A stretch of 5,193 bases of DNA from an uncultured Lachnospiraceae bacterium (GTDB taxonomy: Bacteria; Bacillota; Clostridia; Lachnospirales; Lachnospiraceae): NCBI GenBank assembly GCA_947177105.1, contig CAMWTF010000209.1, positions 1-5,193 of the forward strand. Reading direction: 5' to 3'. The position numbers and the translations under genes are program-made. Of this stretch, positions 1 to 4,285 are shown in pieces. The notes beneath the pieces were generated by a model, which was not told the DNA's origin, searched no databases, and was given only the letters and a program-made list of their open reading frames with translations. The number at the start of each line of letters is the position of its first letter. Position 1 is the stretch's first letter.

Positions 1-664
1 GATCTACACCGACCTGTCCCAACACCGTCTCCAGCATATCCTGGGTGATATATCCCGGGCGGAGTATCTGCGGCGGACTGGCGGTGAGATCCACAATGGT
101 GGACTCCAGACCGATATCCCCCTCGCCGCCGTCCAGAATTATATCAATCCGTCCGTCCATATCCTCAATCACATACTTGGCCGAAGTGGGACTGGGTCTG
201 CCGGAGAGATTGGCGCTGGGAGCCGCCACATAACCTCCGCCCCAGGCAATCAGCCTGCGCGCTACCGGGTGGGAGGGCATCCGCACCGCCACTGTCTCAA
301 GTCCTCCCGTGGTCTCATAGGGAACTCTCTCCGCCTTTGGCAGGATCATGGTCAGCGGCCCCGGCCAGAAAGCCCGGGCCAGTAACGCCGCCTCTTTTGG
401 TATCTGTCTGACAATGGCGGCCAGATCTTCCATGCGGGCAATATGAACAATCAGCGGATTGTCCGACGGCCGCCCCTTGGCGGCATAAATTTTTCTGGAG
501 GACTCCGGGTTCAAGGCGTCTCCTCCCAGACCGTACACCGTCTCTGTGGGAAAAGCCACCAGCCCGCCCCGGCGCAGCGCCTCTCCCGCCTCCTGCAATG
601 CCTGTTCCTCCTCAGAAGAAAGCGTTTCCCCCCGCCCCTGTATCTTTATAACCCTAGTGTCCAT
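1..664 (-). CDS. ywlC: Threonylcarbamoyl-AMP synthase (Sua5/YwlC/YrdC family), 3' end cut by window edge
   Basis: This enzyme condenses threonine, bicarbonate and ATP into threonylcarbamoyl-AMP, the activated intermediate that TsaD and partners transfer to A37 of ANN-decoding tRNAs (t6A); it is cytosolic. I translated the reverse strand: 221 codons are open from ATG at 664 to the left edge. Visible YrdC-fold motifs are FPTETVYGLG (residues 38-47), KGRP (63-66), PGPLT (101-105), VRMP (127-130), APSANLSG (148-155), LESTIVD (186-192) and RPG (202-204). The reading is still open after the RPG motif, past the roughly 200-residue stand-alone TsaC type, so a C-terminal Sua5 domain, as in the ~346-aa B. 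subtilis YwlC, probably follows outside the window. The ATG has AAAGGTG 6 bases upstream; an in-frame GTG three codons earlier is less likely. The gene lies 88 bases after the amidase stop and has its own promoter, so it need not be co-transcribed. Identification is firm; the two-domain form is inferred. Confidence 0.95.
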   Translation of the reverse strand, partial: MDTRVIKIQGRGETLSSEEEQALQEAGEALRRGGLVAFPTETVYGLGGDALNPESSRKIYAAKGRPSDNPLIVHIARMEDLAAIVRQIPKEAALLARAFWPGPLTMILPKAERVPYETTGGLETVAVRMPSHPVARRLIAWGGGYVAAPSANLSGRPSPTSAKYVIEDMDGRIDIILDGGEGDIGLESTIVDLTASPPQILRPGYITQDMLETVLGQVGVD

Positions 665-721
665 TTCCCACACCTTTACCAACAGGCAGACCTGCCGCTC
701 TGTTCCAAAACAAGTTTCTAT

Positions 722-755
722 ATTATATCATAACACACTTTTCCCGATTTGTCTA
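722..755 (-). promoter_or_regulatory. Vegetative sigma-A-type promoter for the Sua5 gene
   Basis: On the minus strand TAGACA (755-750) is followed by a 17-base spacer and TATGAT (732-727), preceded by an extended -10 TGT. A perfect TATAAT (727-722) overlaps the -10 by one base. The -35 box overlaps the TAG stop of the upstream amidase gene. Predicted transcription begins near 720, giving a leader of about 55 bases. That leader contains a near-palindrome, GGCAGGTCTGCC on the minus strand (696-685). Hexamers and spacing are seen; activity is inferred. Confidence 0.65.
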
Positions 756-1475
756 ATTAGTCTCCGCCAGATATTGCAGAATGCCCATATGTATGGCCCA
801 AGCCACCCGATCCTGATAGTCATCCTGGCTAAGCAGCGCCGCCTCCGCCTGGTTGGAGAGGAAACCGCACTCCACGATGACGATGGGAATATCCGTTTTT
901 TTCAGCAGGTAATAACTGTCATTAGCCTTGATCTGCCTATGATTCTCCGGATCCAGTTTCTCCACCAGCTGCTTTTGCAGCAGCTGTGCCAGCAGCTGCC
1001 CGTCCCTGCTGCCGTCATAGTAAAATACCTGTGCGCCATGAACATACTCCTCTGGGTAGCTGTTCTGGTGAATACTGACGGTGATAGCAGGATTTACCTC
1101 CTCAATCAGGGCAACCCGCCGTTTCATATCCTGCACCTTTTTGTTGGATGCATCGCTGTCATACAGGCCGTTTTCATCCTCCCTGGTCAGCACCACCCGA
1201 ATGTCCTGCGCCTCCAGATACTGCTGCACCTTTCGGGCAATGCTCAGATTCACGTCCTTCTCCAGCACCTGATTAATGCCTATTTTACCGGGGTCATCTC
1301 CCCCATGGCCCGCATCAATCACCACACAGATCTGCTCCCGGGACTCCGCGGCGTCACCCGCCTCCACGTTCTTTCCGCCCACGAATACCGCCGCGCTGTG
1401 CGCCACATAGACCATGGACAAGGCCAGCAGCACTCCCAGCGCCAATGAAAAAATTTTTTCCGTCTGTTTCCCCAT
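753..1475 (-). CDS. cwlD: CwlD-like N-acetylmuramoyl-L-alanine amidase (Amidase_3), membrane-anchored or secreted
   Basis: A zinc amidase that cleaves the bond between N-acetylmuramic acid and the L-alanine of the stem peptide. In Bacillus CwlD this is the first step of muramic-delta-lactam formation in spore cortex. The protein is 240 aa, close to CwlD (about 237). Residues 8-30 form a hydrophobic N-terminal segment (signal peptide or anchor). The amidase domain spans about 51-237. All expected zinc and catalytic positions are visible: H57 in VIDAGHGG, E72 in LEKDVNL, H136 in SIHQNS, and E202 in IVECGFLSN. I chose ATG at 1475 because TGAGGA (1492-1487) lies 11 bases upstream; an in-frame TTG at 1493 would add six residues but overlaps that site. 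The gene follows the GH18 gene by 103 bases on the same strand. An inverted repeat encloses its ribosome binding site. A vegetative amidase role cannot be excluded, since family members look alike. Confidence 0.9.
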   Translation of the reverse strand: MGKQTEKIFSLALGVLLALSMVYVAHSAAVFVGGKNVEAGDAAESREQICVVIDAGHGGDDPGKIGINQVLEKDVNLSIARKVQQYLEAQDIRVVLTREDENGLYDSDASNKKVQDMKRRVALIEEVNPAITVSIHQNSYPEEYVHGAQVFYYDGSRDGQLLAQLLQKQLVEKLDPENHRQIKANDSYYLLKKTDIPIVIVECGFLSNQAEAALLSQDDYQDRVAWAIHMGILQYLAETN

Positions 1476-1513
1476 ATTGATAATAATCCTCAATCTTCTT
1501 AATTATCAATATA
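1473..1513 (-). promoter_or_regulatory. Inverted repeat enclosing the cwlD ribosome binding site and touching its start codon
   Basis: Plus-strand ATATTGATAAT (1474-1484) and ATTATCAATAT (1502-1512) are perfect 11-bp inverted repeats. A G-U pair between 1473 and 1513 could extend the stem in RNA to 12. The 17-base loop holds the TGAGGA Shine-Dalgarno sequence, and the first two bases of the ATG start codon lie in the stem. In the mRNA this could tune initiation; as DNA it could be an operator. The repeat is seen, function is inferred, and the AT-only stem would be only moderately stable. Confidence 0.5.
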
Positions 1514-1534
1514 TGTCGGCCCAATCCCTCATAT
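1508..1534 (-). promoter_or_regulatory. Possible sporulation sigma-E-like promoter for cwlD
   Basis: On the minus strand ATATG (1534-1530), 14 bases, then CATATATT (1515-1508) resembles the sigma-E pattern (ATATT, 14-15 bases, CATACAAT). B. subtilis cwlD is known to be expressed during sporulation, which is why I looked here. The match is partial and such motifs arise easily in AT-rich DNA, so this is weakly supported. Confidence 0.25.
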
Positions 1535-1578
1535 GCGGCGCTGCGGCAGCCCGACTGCCCCGGGTCGGATAATCTATA

Positions 1579-3291
1579 CTAGGGGGCATTGACATAGGCG
1601 TTGATCAATTCCCATGCCGCCGGTGTGCCGTAACTGATCTGCCATACGGCCGCCCCCGCAATTCCCCTGTTCTGCATTACATTCAGCTTCACCTGAATGG
1701 ACTCCTCTGTTTCGGCCCAAATCCTGTGCGTCTTGCTGCCGCTCTGCCATTCGGCGTACAGCTGCGATGTCTCCTCATCCCAAGTGGCCTCCACACCGAC
1801 CCGCTGCAGATAGTCCTTGGTGTTGGACAAGAGCAGATACTCGTCCGTCACCGTAGCTCCGTCAATTGTCCACAGGATCGTGTAAAAAGGCAGAGCATTG
1901 ATCACCTTTTCCTTCGGCACCTGCTCCAAAGTGCGGTCGATACCGCCGCTGACATAGCCGATGCTGGCCACGGAACCGGGATCACCGCTGCCATGCCAAT
2001 GCTCGTCATAGCCCATGATGATCACATAGTCGGCCACCTTTCCCTGCACATCCCTGCGGTAATAATCATTAAAACTATAGGGCACATAGTTGTCAAAGGA
2101 CAGAATCAACTCGTTTTTTCGGCAGGCGATGGACAGCTCCCGGATAAACTGGGCGTAATGGTCACTGCACTCCGTCGTCAAATTCTCAAAGTCAATGTTG
2201 ATGCCATCCAAGTTCAGGTTCAGCGCCTCGTTTACTATATTATCAATTAGTCTGCCTCTGACGGTAGTGGAGGACAGGATTTGGAAATCATTAATTCCCA
2301 CCCGATTGATATTGTTATAGTTGAAATTGTCCAGTACGCCCCATACCTGCAGTCCCATGCCATGAGCGCGCTCCACGTAAGAGCTGCTGGCAAAGCTCTG
2401 GAAATTGCCCTCGTTGTCGCTGAGACTGAACCAGGTGGGCGCAATCACGTTCATCCCCCGAGTGCCGGCCACCATGCTTTCCAAGGTGTCATTCCCCCCC
2501 ACGCCCCCGATGGAGTGGAAACCCATGCTCACTTTGCCGGGCAGCCGGATAGAACTGTACTCCGGCTCCACATAGTCCGTCACAGGCGTCTCCTGGATCT
2601 CCGTTATGTCCTGAAGCAGTTTGTTCTCCACGTAGCCGATATATCCGTCCCCAGTCCGCACCTTGCTCCAGGTCTCCATCTGTTCCAGCACTTTGACCTG
2701 GCTGCCTCCAGGCACGTCCCACAGAATCTCGCTCTTAATGCCCCCTTTTACACGCACCGCCGTATCCTTCGCCACAGTGGCCATGGTGGCGCTGCCCCAC
2801 TGAGTGTACACCTGCACATGGCACTGGGCGTATTGCAGTTCTATATTGCTGTAGCGCTGTACATAATCCGCCGCGATATAGACTCTGCCCCCATCCTGGT
2901 AGGCAATCGTATAGCCCAGATCCTCGCTGCTGCCACCCCGCTCCTCTATGGAACTTCCCAGCGCCACGCGCACCACCTCCGTGGGCAGCGCATAAAGCAG
3001 CAGGCCCTCTGTGCGATCCGCGTAAAAGGTATCATTAAAATATTGATGCACCATATCCATGGGAAAATAGCATTTTCCCCCCTTTAGAGGCGCAAGCATC
3101 TCCAGCCTCTCATCCTGCAGATACACGGCCACCTGACTGTCAGCCCCATCCGCCGTCAGCCCATAATACTCCGTCAGATCCACCCGTTCCTTGGAATAGG
3201 AGTATTTTTCTATCAGCATACCGCCAAGCGTCACTGCGCCGATCACTATAATCAGCAGGATTGCTATGATTACTGGAATCGCTTTTTTCAT
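1579..3291 (-). CDS. Membrane-anchored SH3-domain glycoside hydrolase family 18 protein (SleL/YaaH-like catalytic domain)
   Basis: Probable peptidoglycan or cortex N-acetylglucosaminidase acting outside the membrane. The protein is 570 aa. Residues 4-25 are a single hydrophobic anchor after MKK. Residues about 50-155 form an extracellular domain resembling the stalk-like copper-amine-oxidase N-terminal fold (weak call). Residues about 158-226 are a bacterial SH3 domain (VRVKGG, GSQVKVLE, WSKVRTGDGYIGYV). Residues about 252-565 are the GH18 barrel: start strand KVSMGFHS, catalytic DGINIDFEN with D367 and general acid E369, MGYDEHW (426-432), and a late strand AAVWQISYG (547-555). N365 replaces the first inner Asp of the chitinase DxxDxDxE motif, as in the SleL/YaaH branch. 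I chose ATG at 3291 because AGAGG sits 11 bases upstream and MKKAIPVIIAIL is a natural anchor start; a 15-residue extension back to 3336 would include the leader. Family is firm. Substrate and a spore role are inferred from cwlD next door; vegetative wall turnover is the alternative. Confidence 0.9.
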   Translation of the reverse strand: MKKAIPVIIAILLIIVIGAVTLGGMLIEKYSYSKERVDLTEYYGLTADGADSQVAVYLQDERLEMLAPLKGGKCYFPMDMVHQYFNDTFYADRTEGLLLYALPTEVVRVALGSSIEERGGSSEDLGYTIAYQDGGRVYIAADYVQRYSNIELQYAQCHVQVYTQWGSATMATVAKDTAVRVKGGIKSEILWDVPGGSQVKVLEQMETWSKVRTGDGYIGYVENKLLQDITEIQETPVTDYVEPEYSSIRLPGKVSMGFHSIGGVGGNDTLESMVAGTRGMNVIAPTWFSLSDNEGNFQSFASSSYVERAHGMGLQVWGVLDNFNYNNINRVGINDFQILSSTTVRGRLIDNIVNEALNLNLDGINIDFENLTTECSDHYAQFIRELSIACRKNELILSFDNYVPYSFNDYYRRDVQGKVADYVIIMGYDEHWHGSGDPGSVASIGYVSGGIDRTLEQVPKEKVINALPFYTILWTIDGATVTDEYLLLSNTKDYLQRVGVEATWDEETSQLYAEWQSGSKTHRIWAETEESIQVKLNVMQNRGIAGAAVWQISYGTPAAWELINAYVNAP

Positions 3292-3341
3292 AAAATTATA
3301 TACCTCTTTCTTTCTAAAATCAGACGACCACCACACATACC

Positions 3342-3368
3342 GGCGAAAAGGAGATGATCCTTTCCGCC
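3342..3368 (-). promoter_or_regulatory. 5'-leader hairpin of the GH18 mRNA carrying a 16S-tail-like sequence
   Basis: In the minus-strand transcript GGCGGAAAGG (3368-3359) pairs with CCTTTTCGCC (3351-3342) as a 10-bp stem including one G-U pair, with a 7-base loop ATCATCT. The hairpin starts about 4 bases after the predicted transcription start, so it would cap the mRNA's 5' end. The stretch GGATCATCTCCTTT within it matches the 3' tail of bacterial 16S rRNA (GGATCACCTCCTTT) at all but one base. The stem is seen directly; stabilising or regulatory function is inferred. Confidence 0.55.
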
Positions 3369-3378
3369 AATATGTAAT

Positions 3379-3407
3379 AGTATACCAAACTATTCCGGCA
3401 ACGTCAT
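3379..3407 (-). promoter_or_regulatory. Promoter of the GH18 gene
   Basis: On the minus strand ATGACG (3407-3402), a 17-base spacer, then TATACT (3384-3379) preceded by the extended -10 TGG. The -35 matches TTGACA at four of six positions; the -10 matches at five of six. Predicted start is near 3372, giving a leader of about 81 bases. A perfect 15-bp palindrome lies just upstream of the -35. Confidence 0.6.
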
Positions 3408-3411
3408 CACC

Positions 3412-3426
3412 TATTTTGACAAAATA
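3412..3426. promoter_or_regulatory. 15-bp perfect palindrome, candidate operator or activator site
   Basis: TATTTTG (3412-3418), a single central A, and CAAAATA (3420-3426) are exact inverted arms. The centre is about 47 bases upstream of the predicted GH18 start, just outside its -35 box, a usual place for an activator dimer. The same bases also contain a plus-strand TTGACA. Symmetry is seen; a binding protein is inferred. Confidence 0.4.
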
Positions 3427-3445
3427 CGGCAGAACGTCATATTAT
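3416..3445 (+). promoter_or_regulatory. Possible plus-strand promoter reading antisense into the 73-aa gene
   Basis: A perfect TTGACA (3416-3421), an 18-base spacer, and TATTAT (3440-3445; five of six to TATAAT) form a good sigma-A pattern pointing right. No plus-strand gene with a ribosome binding site follows, so a transcript starting near 3452 would run antisense to the minus-strand gene at 3749-3528. TTGACA could be a by-product of the palindrome it sits in. Confidence 0.3.
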
Positions 3446-3527
3446 TTTTATCAGCTGCTTTTCGTTAGAGAGGCATTCTCCGCCGCAGGCATCCGTTCCA
3501 CCCTGTTTCGAGGCACTGACCCATGGC

Positions 3528-3749
3528 TTACTGTGGATCGATTCTGTCAAACCTTACCTGTTCAAGAATGCCCATATCGTTCAGAACATAATCGGGCATG
3601 TAGACCGTTTGTTCCTGCACACATTTGCAGGCCACTTCGTCCGGGGAAGCCGGCCGGTTATCCACATACAGACCCACGCCCCGCTCCTGCACCTTCTGCA
3701 GCTGCATCCGTATCATCTCCCGGACGCTTTGGACTTCTTCTTCGCTCAA
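3528..3749 (-). CDS. Small uncharacterised protein, 73 aa, TTG start
   Basis: I do not recognise a named family. The case for a real gene is the ribosome binding site: GGGAGGAGGG (3764-3755 on the minus strand), with GGAGG 6 bases before a TTG codon at 3749. An upstream in-frame TTG at 3782 has no such site. The predicted protein opens with MSEEEVQSVREMIRMQLQ, an acidic then amphipathic helix reaching about residue 22, followed by GLYVDNRPASPDE (26-38), two cysteines (C42 and C44, spaced CKC), and an ending rich in YMPDYVLND and VRFDRID. It has no signal peptide or membrane segment, so it should be a soluble cytosolic protein. It lies 236 bases before the GH18 gene, which has its own promoter, so co-transcription is not required. 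Upstream, CATAATATA with ACA 17 bases earlier loosely recalls a sigma-K site, but I would not rely on it. Function unknown. Confidence 0.75.
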   Translation of the reverse strand: MSEEEVQSVREMIRMQLQKVQERGVGLYVDNRPASPDEVACKCVQEQTVYMPDYVLNDMGILEQVRFDRIDPQ

Positions 3750-3755
3750 GTTATC

Positions 3756-3764
3756 CCTCCTCCC
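3756..3764 (-). promoter_or_regulatory. Strong ribosome binding site that fixes the TTG start of the 73-aa gene
   Basis: GGGAGGAGG on the minus strand, with the GGAGG core 6 bases before TTG at 3749. This supports the shorter form of the protein over the 84-codon reading from 3782. Confidence 0.75.
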
Positions 3765-4041
3765 AATATGCTGTACATCCAAAAGGAAAAATTGTGATAT
3801 ATTATGTCAGCAAATTCCATATCTGTGTTGGGTAAACGCGGGGAATAGTTGGTCCAGAGAGCTCCGACAGTACAATGCAAAAAATATAAATGTAGATTTT
3901 GAATTATAATGTGACTTAAATTTAAAAAGTGGGAAATATATTATATAAACCGATCAAGCACGCATTAACCGCTTGTAAGACATCCCAATTATTTTAGCAA
4001 AAAAACAGACTGACTCATACAATAAAATAAAAAGGATGAGA

Positions 4042-4068
4042 GGAACGAAACGTTCCGGATCTTCGGAA
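4042..4068. repeat. Two overlapping, mutually exclusive small hairpins
   Basis: GGAACG-AAA-CGTTCC (4042-4056) is a perfect 6-bp stem with a triloop. TTCCG (4053-4057) can instead pair with CGGAA (4064-4068), extended by G-T pairs. The TTCC segment is shared, so only one can form. They lie about 175 bases upstream of the predicted mecA start, so they matter as RNA only if transcription begins further upstream. Confidence 0.4.
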
Positions 4069-4191
4069 TAAATAAAGATATTTTAACCGCTTGCCTCCCT
4101 TCCTGTACGGAATAGTCGGAAGCATCTCTTGGAATGCATTATATGCCATCTGTCATATTTTGGCAAGTAGAAAATTAAATTTTTTCTAAAA

Positions 4192-4228
4192 ACATTCCCA
4201 GGTCTATTGACGAAGAACCTGGGAAAGT
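4192..4228. promoter_or_regulatory. Dyad symmetry bracketing the mecA -35 box, candidate operator
   Basis: TTCCCAGGT (4195-4203) and ACCTGGGAA (4217-4225) are a perfect 9-bp inverted repeat separated by 13 bases. One mismatch further out, AC (4192-4193) and GT (4227-4228) extend the symmetry to 12 positions. The spacer contains the TTGACG -35 of mecA, so a bound dimer would cover the promoter. The arrangement is seen; the regulator is unknown. Confidence 0.55.
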
Positions 4229-4235
4229 ATATGCT
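4207..4235 (+). promoter_or_regulatory. mecA promoter
   Basis: TTGACG (4207-4212), a 17-base spacer, and TATGCT (4230-4235) give a sigma-A pattern with five of six and four of six matches. An A/T-tract block lies upstream at 4168-4193. The predicted start near 4242 leaves a leader of about 44 bases before the ATG. Confidence 0.6.
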
Positions 4236-4267
4236 GTAAAGGCAATTACGGAATTTTTTATAGATCC

Positions 4268-4282
4268 GAAAGGAGATGATCC
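4268..4282 (+). promoter_or_regulatory. Unusually long Shine-Dalgarno sequence of mecA
   Basis: GAAAGGAGATGATCC ends 3 bases before the ATG, and its AGGAG core is 11 bases before it. It is complementary to the 16S rRNA 3' tail (GGATCACCTCCTTTC) at 14 of 15 positions, far longer than the usual 5-7. Strong initiation is expected. A 15-base part (4269-4283) recurs exactly at 3347-3361 in the GH18 leader region. Confidence 0.8.
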
Positions 4283-4285
4283 TAA

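Larger units (their letters stand above)
3750..4285. other. AT-rich divergent intergenic region between the 73-aa gene and mecA
   Basis: About 536 bases with no reading frame that has both a plausible start and a ribosome binding site, and clearly more AT-rich than the flanking genes. The right end holds the mecA promoter and dyad. The middle holds two overlapping hairpins (4042-4068), an 11-bp direct repeat TTAACCGCTTG (3965-3975 and 4083-4093), a small palindrome GCATTATATGC (4136-4146), and an A/T-tract block (4168-4193) just upstream of the mecA -35 that could act as an UP element. The left end (about 3765-3950) has several TATAAT-like hexamers on both strands (for example 3905-3910 plus, 3945-3940 minus) but none with a good -35 at proper spacing. 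It could hide a small RNA; I see no known RNA family. Confidence 0.6.

Noticed and set aside
546..1448. Plus-strand open frame of 300 codons across the Sua5 start and the cwlD gene
   Set aside because: It lies antisense to two well-supported genes with intact catalytic motifs, and its translation shows no recognisable family. I consider it a shadow.
1530..1578. GC-rich hairpins just after the GH18 stop (GGCAG-TCGGG-CTGCC, or CCGAC pairing GTCGG)
   Set aside because: Stems of only 5 bp that compete with each other, and no U-tract follows on the minus strand, so I do not call a terminator.
2281..3087. Plus-strand open frame of 268 codons opposite the GH18 gene
   Set aside because: Histidine- and proline-rich shadow of a GC-rich gene, with no domain.
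3292..3336. Upstream start giving the GH18 protein 15 extra residues
   Set aside because: The extension has no good ribosome binding site and would put a charged stretch before the MKKAIPVI anchor. ATG at 3291 has AGAGG upstream.
3347..3377. Plus-strand Shine-Dalgarno-like AAAAGGAGATGATCC followed by ATG-TAA at 3372-3377
   Set aside because: A start codon directly followed by stop encodes nothing, and this lies on the non-transcribed strand of the GH18 leader.
4036..4071. Short plus-strand frame of 11 codons beginning at ATG 4036
   Set aside because: The AAAAAGG upstream is directly against the ATG, the frame is very short, and its bases are explained by the hairpin.
3965..4093. Direct repeat TTAACCGCTTG at 3965-3975 and 4083-4093
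   Set aside because: Only 11 bases, two copies 118 bases apart, with unrelated flanks and no associated element. It may be chance or a weak regulator site.
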